Source: Osedax fenrisi (taxonomy: Eukaryota > Annelida > Polychaeta > Sabellida > Siboglinidae). Taken from it: a DNA stretch of 64,000 nt. Of the stretch, positions 40,601 to 53,600 are shown in pieces (the first letter of the stretch is position 1; every line of letters starts with the position of its first letter). Location of the stretch: NCBI GenBank assembly GCA_964019155.1, contig OZ025240.1:37604973-37668972 (forward strand), read 5' to 3'. Under the pieces are notes generated by a model that saw only the letters and a program-made list of their open reading frames with translations, ran no database searches and was not told the origin of the DNA. The translations under genes and the position numbers were made by a program.

Positions 40601-43600
40601 ATGATACTGCTATGATAATGAGTACACAAATGTTATACAAACAGCTGCCGAATGATACTGATACAGCTGTCGAATGATACTGCTATGATAATGTATACAC
40701 AAATGTTATACAAACATCTGTCGAATATTACTGCTACGATACTGAGACAGCTGCCGAATGATACTAATATGATACTGAGACAACTGTCGAATGATACTGC
40801 TATGATAATGTGTACACAAATGTTATACAAACAGCTGCCGAATGATACTGAGACAGCTGTCGAATGATACTAATATGATACTGAGACAACTGTCGAATGA
40901 TACTGCTATGATAATGAGTACACAAATGTTATACAAACAGCTGCCGAATGATACTGATACAACTGTCGAATGATACTGCTATGATAATGTGTATACAAAT
41001 GTTATACAAACAGCTGCCGAATGATACTGAGACAGCTGCCGAATGATACTGAGACAACTGTCGAATGATACTGCTATGATAATGTGTACACAAATGTTAT
41101 ACAAACAGCTGCCGAATGATACTGAGACAGCTGTCGAATGATACTAATATGATACTGAGACAACTGTCGAATGATACTGCTATGATAATGAGTACACAAA
41201 TGTTATACAAACAGCTGTCGAATGATACTGATACAACTGTCGAATGATACTGCTATGATAATGTGTATACAAATGTTATACAAACAGCTGCCGAATGATA
41301 CTGAGACAGCTGCCGAATGATACTGCGACAACTGTCGAATGATACTGCTATGATAATGTGTACACAAATGTTATACAAACAGCTGCCGAATGATACTGAG
41401 ACAGCTGTCGAATGATACTAATATGATACTGAGACAACTGTCGAATGATACTGCTATGATAATGAGTACACAAATATTATACAAACAGCTGCCGAATGAT
41501 ACTGAGACAGCTGCCGAATGATACTGCTATGATAATGTATACACAAATGTTATACAAACATCTGTCGAATATTACTGCTACGATACTGAGACAGCTGCCG
41601 AATGATACTAATATGATACTGAGACAACTGTCGAATGATACTGCTATGATAATGTGTATACAAATGTTATACAAACAGCTGCCGAATGATACTGAGACAG
41701 CTGCCGAATGATACTGAGACAACTGTCGAATGATACTGCTATGATAATGAGTACACAAATGTTATACAAACAGCTGCCGAATGATACTGAGACAGCTGTC
41801 GAATGATACTGCTATGATAATGTATACACAAATGTTATACAAACATCTGTCGAATATTACTGCTACGATACTGAGACAGCTGCCGAATGATACTGAGACA
41901 GCTGTCGAATGATACTAATATGATACTGAGACAACTGTCGAATGATACTGCTATGATAATGAGTACACAAATGTTATACAAACAGCTGTCGAATGATACT
42001 GATACAACTGTCGAATGATACTAATATGATAATGTGTACACAAATGTTATACAAACAGCTGCCGAATGATACTGAGACAGCTGTCGAATGATACTAATAT
42101 GATACTGAGACAACTGTCGAATGATACTGCTATGATAATGTGTACACAAATGTTATACAAACAGCTGTCGAATGATACTGATACAACTGTCGAATGATAC
42201 TGCTATGATAATGTGTATACAAATGTTATACAAACAGCTGCCGAATGATACTGAGACAGCTGCCGAATGATACTGAGACAACTGTCGAATGATACTGCTA
42301 TGATAATGAGTACACAAATGTTATACAAACAGCTGCCGAATGATACTGAGACAGCTGTCGAATGATACTGCTATGATAATGTATACACAAATGTTATACA
42401 AACATCTGTCGAATATTACTGCTACGATACTGAGACAGCTGCCGAATGATACTAATATGATACTGAGACAACTGTCGAATGATACTGCTATGATAATGTG
42501 TACACAAATGTTATACAAACAGCTGCCGAATGATACTGAGACAGCTGCCGAATGATACTGAGACAACTGTCGAATGATTCTGCTATGATAATGAGTACAC
42601 AAATGTTATACAAACAGCTGCCGAATGATACTGAGACAGCTGTCGAATGATACTGCTATGATAATGTATACACAAATGTTATACAAACATCTGTCGAATA
42701 TTACTGCTACGATACTGAGACAGCTGCCGAATGATACTAATATGATACTGAGACAACTGTCGAATGATACTGCTATGATAATGTGTACACAAATGTTATA
42801 CAAACAGCTGCCGAATGATACTCAGACAGCTGCCGAATGATACAAATATGATACTGAGACAACTGTCGAATGATACTGCTATGATAATGAGTACACACAT
42901 ATTATACAAACATCTGTCAAATGATACTGATACAGCTGCCGAATGATACTGCTATGATAATGTATACACAAATGTTATACAAACATCTGCCGAATGATAC
43001 TGAGACAGCTGCCGAATGATACTGAGACAACTGTCGAATGATACTGCTATGATAATGAGTACACAAATGTTATACAAACAGCTGCCGAATGATACTGATA
43101 CAGCTGTCGAATGATACTGCTATGATAATGTATACACAAATGTTATACAAACATCTGTCGAATATTACTGCTACGATACTGAGACAGCTGCCGAATGATA
43201 CTAATATGATACTGAGACAACTGTCGAATGATACTGCTATGATAATGTGTACACAAATGTTATACAAACAGCTGCCGAATGATACTGAGACAGCTGTCGA
43301 ATGATACTAATATGATACTGAGACAACTGTCGAATGATACTGCTATGATAATGAGTACACAAATGTTATACAAACAGCTGCCGAATGATACTGATACAAC
43401 TGTCGAATGATACTGCTATGATAATGTGTATACAAATGTTATACAAACAGCTGCCGAATGATACTGAGACAGCTGCCGAATGATACTGAGACAACTGTCG
43501 AATGATACTGCTATGATAATGTGTACACAAATGTTATACAAACAGCTGCCGAATGATACTGAGACAGCTGTCGAATGATACTAATATGATACTGAGACAA

Positions 43601-46600
43601 CTGTCGAATGATACTGCTATGATAATGAGTACACAAATGTTATACAAACAGCTGTCGAATGATACTGATACAACTGTCGAATGATACTGCTATGATAATG
43701 TGTATACAAATGTTATACAAACAGCTGCCGAATGATACTGAGACAGCTGCCGAATGATACTGAGACAACTGTCGAATGATACTGCTATGATAATGTGTAC
43801 ACAAATGTTATACAAACAGCTGCCGAATGATACTGAGACAGCTGTCGAATGATACTAATATGATACTGAGACAACTGTCGAATGATACTGCTATGATAAT
43901 GAGTACACAAATATTATACAAACAGCTGCCGAATGATACTGAGACAGCTGCCGAATGATACTGCTATGATAATGTATACACAAATGTTATACAAACATCT
44001 GTCGAATATTACTGCTACGATACTGAGACAGCTGCCGAATGATACTAATATGATACTGAGACAACTGTCGAATGATACTGCTATGATAATGTGTACACAA
44101 ATGTTATACAAACAGCTGCCGAATGATACTGAGACAGCTGTCGAATGATACTAATATGATACTGAGACAACTGTCGAATGATACTGCTATGATAATGAGT
44201 ACACAAATGTTATACAAACAGCTGTCGAATGATACTGATACAACTGTCGAATGATACTGCTATGATAATGTGTATACAAATGTTATACAAACAGCTGCCG
44301 AATGATACTGAGACAGCTGCCGAATGATACTGAGACAACTGTCGAATGATACTGCTATGATAATGAGTACACAAATGTTATACAAACAGCTGTCGAATGA
44401 TACTGATACAACTGTCGAATGATACTGCTATGATAATGTGTATACAAATGTTATACAAACAGCTGCCGAATGATACTGAGACAGCTGCCGAATGATACTG
44501 AGACAACTGTCGAATGATACTGCTATGATAATGAGTACACAAATGTTATACAAACAGCTGTCGAATGATACTGATACAACTGTCGAATGATACTGCTATG
44601 ATAATGAGTACACAAATATTATACAAACAGCTGCCGAATGATACTGAGACAGCTGCCGAATGATACTGCTATGATAATGTGTACACAAATGTTATACAAA
44701 CAGCTGCCGAATGATACTGAGACAGCTGTCGAATGATACTAATATGATACTGAGACAACTGTCGAATGATACTGCTATGATAATGTGTACACAAATGTTA
44801 TACAAACAGCTGCCGAATGATACTGAGACAGCTGTCGAATGATACTAATATGATACTGAGACAACTGTCGAATGATACTGCTATGATAATGAGTACACAA
44901 ATGTTATACAAACAGCTGTCGAATGATACTGATACAACTGTCGAATGATACTGCTATGATAATGTGTATACAAATGTTATACAAACAGCTGCCGAATGAT
45001 ACTGAGACAGCTGCCGAATGATACTGAGACAACTGTCGAATGATACTGCTATGATAATGAGTACACAAATGTTATACAAACAGCTGTCGAATGATACTGA
45101 TACAACTGTCGAATGATACTGCTATGATAATGTGTATACAAATGTTATACAAACAGCTGCCGAATGATACTGAGACAGCTGCCGAATGATACTGAGACAA
45201 CTGTCGAATGATACTGCTATGATAATGAGTACACAAATGTTATACAAACAGCTGTCGAATGATACTGATACAACTGTCGAATGATACTGCTATGATAATG
45301 AGTACACAAATATTATACAAACAGCTGCCGAATGATACTGAGACAGCTGCCGAATGATACTGCTATGATAATGTATACACAAATGTTATACAAACATCTG
45401 TCGAATATTACTGCTACGATACTGAGACAGCTGCCGAATGATACTAATATGATACTGAGACAACTGTCGAATGATACTGCTATGATAATGTGTACACAAA
45501 TGTTATACAAACAGCTGCCGAATGATACTCAGACAGCTGCCGAATGATACAAATATGATACTGAGACAACTGTCGAATGATACTGCTATGATAATGAGTA
45601 CACAAATGTTATACAAACAGCTGTCGAATGATACTGATACAACTGTCGAATGATACTGCTATGATAATGTGTATACAAATGTTATACAAACAGCTGCCGA
45701 ATGATACTGAGACAGCTGCCGAATGATACTGAGACAACTGTCGAATGATACTGCTATGATAATGTGTACACAAATGTTATACAAACAGCTGCCGAATGAT
45801 ACTGAGACAGCTGTCGAATGATACTAATATGATACTGAGACAACTGTCGAATGATACTGCTATGATAATGAGTACACAAATATTATACAAACAGCTGCCG
45901 AATGATACTGAGACAGCTGCCGAATGATACTGCTATGATAATGTATACACAAATGTTATACAAACATCTGTCGAATATTACTGCTACGATACTGAGACAG
46001 CTGCCGAATGATACTAATATGATACTGAGACAACTGTCGAATGATACTGCTATGATAATGTGTACACAAATGTTATACAAACAGCTGCCGAATGATACTG
46101 AGACAGCTGTCGAATGATACTAATATGATACTGAGACAACTGTCGAATGATACTGCTATGATAATGAGTACACAAATGTTATACAAACAGCTGTCGAATG
46201 ATACTGATACAACTGTCGAATGATACTGCTATGATAATGTGTATACAAATGTTATACAAACAGCTGCCGAATGATACTGAGACAGCTGCCGAATGATACT
46301 GAGACAACTGTCGAATGATACTGCTATGATAATGAGTACACAAATGTTATACAAACAGCTGTCGAATGATACTGATACAACTGTCGAATGATACTGCTAT
46401 GATAATGTGTATACAAATGTTATACAAACAGCTGCCGAATGATACTGAGACAGCTGCCGAATGATACTGAGACAACTGTCGAATGATACTGCTATGATAA
46501 TGAGTACACAAATGTTATACAAACAGCTGTCGAATGATACTGATACAACTGTCGAATGATACTGCTATGATAATGAGTACACAAATATTATACAAACAGC

Positions 46601-47969
46601 TGCCGAATGATACTGAGACAGCTGCCGAATGATACTGCTATGATAATGTGTACACAAATGTTATACAAACAGCTGCCGAATGATACTGAGACAGCTGTCG
46701 AATGATACTAATATGATACTGAGACAACTGTCGAATGATACTGCTATGATAATGTGTACACAAATGTTATACAAACAGCTGCCGAATGATACTGAGACAG
46801 CTGTCGAATGATACTAATATGATACTGAGACAACTGTCGAATGATACTGCTATGATAATGAGTACACAAATGTTATACAAACAGCTGTCGAATGATACTG
46901 ATACAACTGTCGAATGATACTGCTATGATAATGTGTATACAAATGTTATACAAACAGCTGCCGAATGATACTGAGACAGCTGCCGAATGATACTGAGACA
47001 ACTGTCGAATGATACTGCTATGATAATGAGTACACAAATGTTATACAAACAGCTGTCGAATGATACTGATACAACTGTCGAATGATACTGCTATGATAAT
47101 GTGTATACAAATGTTATACAAACAGCTGCCGAATGATACTGAGACAGCTGCCGAATGATACTGAGACAACTGTCGAATGATACTGCTATGATAATGAGTA
47201 CACAAATGTTATACAAACAGCTGTCGAATGATACTGATACAACTGTCGAATGATACTGCTATGATAATGAGTACACAAATATTATACAAACAGCTGCCGA
47301 ATGATACTGAGACAGCTGCCGAATGATACTGCTATGATAATGTATACACAAATGTTATACAAACATCTGTCGAATATTACTGCTACGATACTGAGACAGC
47401 TGCCGAATGATACTAATATGATACTGAGACAACTGTCGAATGATACTGCTATGATAATGTGTACACAAATGTTATACAAACAGCTGCCGAATGATACTCA
47501 GACAGCTGCCGAATGATACAAATATGATACTGAGACAACTGTCGAATGATACTGCTATGATAATGAGTACACACATATTATACAAACATCTGTCAAATGA
47601 TACTGATACAGCTGCCGAATGATACTGCTATGATAATGTATACACAAATGTTATACAAACAGCTGCCGAATGATACTGATACAGCTGTCGAATGATACTA
47701 ATATGATACTGAGACAACTGTCGAATGATACTGCTATGATAATGAGTACACAAATGTTATACAAACAGCTGTCGAATGATACTGATACAACTGTCGAATG
47801 ATACTGCTATGATAATGTGTATACAAATGTTATACAAACAGCTGCCGAATGATACTGAGACAGCTGCCGAATGATACTGAGACAGCTGTCGAATGATACT
47901 AATATGATACTGAGACATATGCCGAATGATACTGCTATGATAATGTGTACACAAATGTTATACACACAT
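25661..47969 (+). repeat. Mosaic satellite with higher-order duplications (22 kb)
   Basis: The array continues in the same orientation from modules related to the 33-bp unit. These are 22 bp (GAGACAGCTGCCGAATGATACT and variants), 11 bp (AATATGATACT, GCTACGATACT) and a 33-bp insert beginning GCTATGATAATGTGTACACA and ending TTATACAAA. Rare variants recur at fixed distances and expose nested duplications: 575 bp (26873 and 27448), 5655 bp (27448 and 33103), 463 bp (29801 and 30264 region), 2437 bp (35311 and 37748), 4830 bp (35131 and 39961) and 1969 bp (43912 and 45881). The 4830-bp block appears twice in tandem, about 34.1-38.9 and 38.9-43.9 kb. Many 65-93 codon frames on both strands repeat with these periods and are not genes. 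Confidence 0.97.
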
Positions 47970-47986
47970 CTGTCTCAGTATCGTAT
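47970..47986 (-). repeat. Inverted satellite fragment at the array edge
   Basis: CTGTCTCAGTATCGTAT is the reverse complement of the satellite words ATACGATACTGAGACAG. The array therefore flips orientation for its last 17 bp before the LINE tail begins. Confidence 0.75.
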
Positions 47987-48312
47987 ATATTGAATTGAAT
48001 TGAATTATTTATTTAAACACCAATATAGCGGGTGCCCTCTCTGGTGTATAACAATAATGAAAAATAATAAAAACAAACGAATAGAAAATACAAAATAACA
48101 AAAATTTAAATTAAATTAACTTAGATATAAAGATTAGATAAACGTATACAAAAATAAATTAAGAAGTGTTTAAATAATGTTTTAGTTTCTTTCTAAAACA
48201 ATATAAGGATCTTACGTAAGTCATACTGTAGGACGTTCCATATGCGAGGAACAGCGGAGGAGAATGCCCGATTACTAAATCCATTGAATAAAGTATTGCT
48301 CTCCAACAGTAT
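47987..48312 (-). pseudogene. LINE 3' fragment: C-terminal RT tail, stem-loop and (TTGAA)n
   Basis: On the minus strand from about 48310, the frame reads NTLFNGFSNRAFSSAVPRIW and then NVLQYDLRKI. This is the 'R.FS.A.PR.WN.LP..LR' block near the C terminus of CR1/Jockey-type LINE proteins. A frame change leads to FRKKLKHYLNTS and a stop near 48159. The 3' UTR contains the ACACCA (48017-48022) and TGGTGT (48042-48047) stem. The element ends in ATTGAATTGAATTGAATT at 47989-48006. Only about 320 bp of the LINE is present, and it abuts the satellite directly. Confidence 0.85.
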
Positions 48313-48347
48313 ATATATAATATATAGTACGTACGACGTATGTGTGA

Positions 48348-48387
<40 letters not shown>

Positions 48388-48425
48388 GCACACACACATA
48401 CACACACATACACATACACACCCCC
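48313..48425. repeat. (AT)n-(CA)n compound microsatellite
   Basis: The (AT)n at about 48349-48386 passes into (CA)-rich ACACACACATACACAC repeats to 48420. It lies at the 5'-truncated end of the LINE fragment. Confidence 0.9.
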
Positions 48426-48970
48426 ATGGGTTACACTTGAATCTGGCCGCCGCGATAATTTTCATATTGTATACAATGTAGTATACATTGTATACTATAA
48501 TATACTATAGTATATATGTATATCATGTAGTGGTTAACTTCTCAAAGATAATTAAATATTAAAATCCTTCAAATATTCCATAGAGCTAGAGTGAAAGCTT
48601 TCTCTCTACTTCAAATCTACTTATGTATATATTAAGTGTATACACTACATGTATGTGCAATTATAATGTATAGACAAAATATATATTTTGTTTCTATATA
48701 TAGAAATATAGGAAATTTTATATAGAATTAGATATAGTATAGAACTTAAGTTATAGAAATCATTTTGTTTTAATATATTTATAATACATGCTTAGGTAAA
48801 TTATATATTTATGAATAAATACATATTATTTATAGGTGATAAATAAAGATAAATTTAGTAGAAGTTATTCAAATAAATATATTAATGTAATATATCATAT
48901 ATTATATATTCCTATACAAATTCTATATATTAATGTATTAAAAATATAAACATAAAAGTAAAAAATATAA
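48426..48970. other. AT-rich non-coding DNA
   Basis: A short palindrome-rich stretch TATACAATGTAGTATACATTGTATA lies near 48470-48495. No gene is seen. Confidence 0.55.
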
Positions 48971-48974
48971 GTTA

Positions 48975-49822
48975 CAAACCTAATTATATAATTAAATAAT
49001 GTTGACTGGTTTATTTGATTTTCTATTAAAAATTCTTCCTGTTAGGTATGACCGTATTAGTTCTATTATTGTTTGGTGAATCCCGATGGATTTTAGTTTT
49101 TTGTAAAGCATCATATGGTTTATTGTATCAAATGCAGCTGTTAGATCGAGTTGTATAAGTATTACGTATTTGTTTTTGTTGATATTATAAGATATATATT
49201 TAGTAAGGTCTAATAGTAAAGTCTCAGTATTTTGTTTTCGTTTATATGTAGTTTTTCTTGGGTTATCTACGTTATTATTCGTTATATGGTTGGTAAGGTG
49301 GTTTACTATTATTTTTTCTATAATTTTAGATAGAAAAGATAGATTGTATATTGGTCTGTAGTTTTTAGTAAGTGTTTTTTGTCAAGTGATGAGATTTTCA
49401 GTATTGGTGTAATGATTGTATGATTTATTAATAGTGGAACATTGGAGTATTCTGTGCATTTATTGATCAAGTCCGTGTATGTGAGGGAAAAAAGTAAGGT
49501 TTTTTTCAGTTGACACGATGTAATGTTGTCAATGTAAATACATTTTTTTAAATGTGTTGATTTTATTAGTCTTTCAATATATTCAGGAGAAATAATAGAT
49601 ATTGTATTTGATGTAATAGAATGTGTAGTTATCCCGTTAAGGTAATTAGATCTGTTATGGTTGGAAGTGTTCCATATCGTAATAAATAGCTTTATTTTAT
49701 TAATGAAAAGTGAAGCAAATTTATCAGAATCAATGTTACAGTTTGATTTTGTCTTCTTTTTCAAAAGAGTATTAAATGTTTTATAGAGAAGTTTTATGTT
49801 ATTTATCTGAATATCAATAGTG
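48975..49822 (-). pseudogene. LINE reverse transcriptase fragment, frameshifted
   Basis: On the minus strand, the frame from about 49822 carries the region before the RT core (KFASLFINKIKLFITIWN, then NVPLLINHTIITPILKISSL). A frame change near 49380 follows. The next frame reads KNYRPIYNLSFLSKIIEKII, NTETLLLDLTKYISYNINKN and LIQLDLTAAFDTINHMMLYK, the latter holding the first catalytic Asp (about 49150-49120). It ends near IRSYLTGRIF at about 49020. The YADD part and the 3' end are missing. The wording differs clearly from the 15.7-17.1 kb copy, so it is a different LINE family or subfamily. It is non-functional. Confidence 0.88.
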
Positions 49823-49987
49823 TGTGTATGTATATGTGTGTGTGTATGTGTGTTTGTGTGTGTGTACAAACTATGTACGTACTATATTATAGACTATAAT
49901 TTATATATTAATTTGTGTGTATGTGTGTGTGTATACAAACACACAAACACACAAACACACACACATACACACATACATACACACACC

Positions 49988-50037
<50 letters not shown>

Positions 50038-50055
50038 CATACACACACATACGCA
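49823..50055. repeat. (GT)n/(CA)n/(AT)n compound microsatellites
   Basis: GT-rich tracts at 49820-49865 and 49913-49933 are followed by CA-rich tracts at 49937-49986 and (AT)n at 49993-50030, then more CA repeats. The GT and CA tracts face each other as potential inverted repeats. Open frames here are repeat artefacts. Confidence 0.9.
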
Positions 50056-50645
50056 TGTTAACACGTAACTTCAGTTACAACTTTAGGTGCACTTGTCCTC
50101 ATGTTTCTAATGTCACCCTGACTCAGCATAACACTGTGCGTATGTGTGTTCGCGCGCGTGTGTGTATGCATAGCGGCTAATCAGTTAAAATTAGGTGGCT
50201 ATGCGGCCGCTAATTTAAATTATTAGTTCGCCAGGAATTCTATTGTTGCCGACGCGTCGAGAACAATAGAGAGCGGCGATTAATAAGCGACGACATCGGG
50301 GGGGGGTTCGGCTAGCTAGCATCCATTGTTAAGGTCAGCGTCCTTTATTACCCCGCGTATCGTAATGTATTCACCCCCTGTATGCGTGTATGTGATGCCT
50401 GTGTTATACACATTGTGTGTGTAGGTGTATTCATCACTGCTGTGCTAATGTGAGAATTAACTAAGAACCATACTACATATAAATGATGTGTTTCTCTTAG
50501 TTGTATATGCGTACAATGTAGTATACACATATACGTATATAAATATATAAAAATATTTATAATAATAATCGATATATGTATATACTTTTTTAATTAAATC
50601 CTAATTTCCAGGAAACACAACCGACGCAAGGGTACGCCGTATACT
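50056..50645. other. Unique, GC-richer spacer with a 30-bp palindrome and a G8-type run
   Basis: The segment between the two satellite neighbourhoods has CpG-containing sequence (TGCGGCCGC, CGACGCGTCG, GCGGCGATTAATAAGCGACG) and an uninterrupted G run at about 50299-50307. The near-perfect palindrome CTATTGTT..CGACGCGTCG..AACAATAG occupies 50240-50269. No coding frame is supported. Confidence 0.5.
50240..50269. repeat. 30-bp interrupted palindrome with paired SOX-like arms
   Basis: The arms CTATTGTT (50240-50247) and AACAATAG (50262-50269) are exact complements. The centre CGACGCGTCG (50250-50259) is itself a perfect palindrome, and only two bases on each side of it fail to pair. AACAAT is the SOX-family core. 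Function is not shown. Confidence 0.8.
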
Positions 50646-53600
50646 CTATAGCTACAACAGGCTATAGCTACATCAGGCTATAGCTACATCAGGCTATAGC
50701 TACATCAGGCTATAGCTACAACAGGCTATAGCTACATCAGGCTATAGCTACAACAGGCAATAGCTACAACAGGCTATAGCCACATCAGGCTATAGCTACA
50801 TCAGGCTATAGCTACATCAGGCTATAGCCACATCAGGCTATAGCTACATCAGGCTATAGCTACATCAGGCAATAGCTACAACAGGCTATAGCTACAACAG
50901 GCTATAGCCACAACAGGCTATAGCTACAACAGGCTATAGCTACAACAGGCTATAGCTACATCAGGCTATAGCTACAACAGGCAATAGCTACATCAGGCTA
51001 TAGCTACAACAGGCTATAGCCACAACAGGCTATAGCTACATCAGGCTATAGCTACAACAGGCTATAGCTACATCAGGCTATAGCTACAACAGGCAATAGC
51101 TACATCAGGCTATAGCTACATCAGGATATAGCTACATCAGGCTATAGCTACATCAGGCTATAGCTACAACAGGCTATAGCCACAACAGGCTATAGCTACA
51201 TCAGGCAATAGCTACAACAGGCAATAGCTACATCAGGCTATAGCTACATCAGGCAATAGCTACATCAGGCTATAGCCACATCAGGCTATAGCTACATCAG
51301 GCTATAGCTACATCAGGCAATAGCTACAACAGGCTATAGCTACAACAGGCTATAGCCACAACAGGCTATAGCTACAACAGGCTATAGCTACAACAGGCTA
51401 TAGCTACATCAGGCTATAGCTACAACAGGCAATAGCTACATCAGGCTATAGCTACAACAGGCTATAGCCACAACAGGCTATAGCTACATCAGGCTATAGC
51501 TACAACAGGCTATAGCTACATCAGGCTATAGCTACAACAGGCAATAGCTACATCAGGCTATAGCTACATCAGGATATAGCTACATCAGGCTATAGCTACA
51601 TCAGGCTATAGCTACAACAGGCTATAGCCACAACAGGCTATAGCTACATCAGGCTATAGCTACAACAGGCTATAGCTACATCAGGCTATAGCTACAACAG
51701 GCAATAGCTACATCAGGCTATAGCTACATCAGGCTATAGCTACATCAGGCTATAGCTACATCAGGCTATAGCTACAACAGGCTATAGCTACATCAGGCTA
51801 TAGCTACATCAGGCTATAGCTACATCAGGCTATAGCTACAACAGGCTATAGCTACATCAGGCTATAGCTACAACAGGCTATAGCTACAACAGGCAATAGC
51901 CACATCAGGCTATAGCTACAACAGGCTATAGCCACAACAGGCTATAGCCACATCAGGCTATAGCCACAACAGGCTATAGCTACATCAGGCTATAGCTACA
52001 ACAGGCAATAGCTACATCAGGCTATAGCTACATCAGGCTATAGCTACATCAGGCTATAGCTACATCAGGCTATAGCTACAACAGGCTATAGCCACAACAG
52101 GCTATAGCTACATCAGGCTATAGCTACAACAGGCTATAGCTACATCAGGCTATAGCTACAACAGGCAATAGCTACATCAGGCTATAGCTACATCAGGCTA
52201 TAGCTACATCAGGCTATAGCTACATCAGGCTATAGCTACAACAGGCTATAGCTACATCAGGCTATAGCTACATCAGGCTATAGCTACATCAGGCTATAGC
52301 TACAACAGGCTATAGCCACAACAGGCTATAGCCACATCAGGCTATAGCCACAACAGGCTATAGCTACATCAGGCTATAGCTACATCAGGCTATAGCTACA
52401 ACAGGCAATAGCCACATCAGGCTATAGCTACATCAGGCTATAGCCACAACAGGCTATAGCTACATCAGGCTATAGCCACAACAGGCTATAGCCACAACAG
52501 GCTATAGCCACAACAGGCTATAGCCACAACAGGCTATAGCCACAACAGGCTATAGCCACAACAGGCTATAGCCACATGGCTATAGCCACAACAGGCTATA
52601 GCTACATCAGGCTATAGCTACATCAGGCTATAGCCACAACAGGCTATAGCTACATCAGGCTATAGCCACAACAGGCTATAGCCACAACAGGCTATAGCCA
52701 CAACAGGCTATAGCCACAACAGGCTATAGCCACAACAGGCTATAGCCACAACAGGCTATAGCCACATCAGGCTATAGCCACAACAGGCTATAGCTACATC
52801 AGGCTATAGCTACATCAGGCTATAGCCACAACAGGCTATAGCTACATCAGGCTATAGCCACAACAGGCTATAGCCACAACAGGCTATAGCCACAACAGGC
52901 TATAGCCACAACAGGCTATAGCTACATCAGGCTATAGCCACAACAGGCTATAGCCACAACAGGCTATAGCCACAACAGGCTATAGCCACATCAGGCTATA
53001 GCCACAACAGGCTATAGCTACATCAGGCTATAGCTACATCAGGCTATAGCCACAACAGGCTATAGCTACATCAGGCTATAGCCACAACAGGCTATAGCTA
53101 CATCAGGCTATAGCCACAACAGGCTATAGCCACAACAGGCTATAGCCACAACAGGCTATAGCCACAACAGGCTATAGCCACAACAGGCTATAGCCACATC
53201 AGGCTATAGCCACAACAGGCTATAGCTACATCAGGCTATAGCTACATCAGGCTATAGCCACAACAGGCTATAGCTACATCAGGCTATAGCTACATCAGGC
53301 TATAGCTACATCAGGCAATAGCTACAACAGGCTATAGCCACAACAGGCAATAGCTACAACAGGCAATAGCCACAACAGGCTATAGCCACAACAGGCTATA
53401 GCCACAACAGGCTATAGCTACATCAGACTATAGCCACATCAGGCTATAGCCACAACAGGCTATAGCTACATCAGGCTATAGCTACATCAGGCTATAGCCA
53501 CAACAGGCTATAGCTACATCAGGCTATAGCTACATCAGGCTATAGCTACATCAGGCAATAGCTACAACAGGCTATAGCCACAACAGGCAATAGCTACAAC

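Noticed and set aside
25729..47954. Dozens of 65-350 codon frames on both strands
   Set aside because: They recur with the satellite's duplication periods and overlap each other antisense. They are repeat artefacts.
23216..47969. Centromere assignment for the large satellite
   Set aside because: Higher-order structure alone is not proof. The array is flanked by ordinary sequence and is small, and no chromosomal context is available.
49820..50180. Cys/Val/Tyr- and Thr/His-rich frames
   Set aside because: Products of (GT)n, (CA)n and (AT)n microsatellites.
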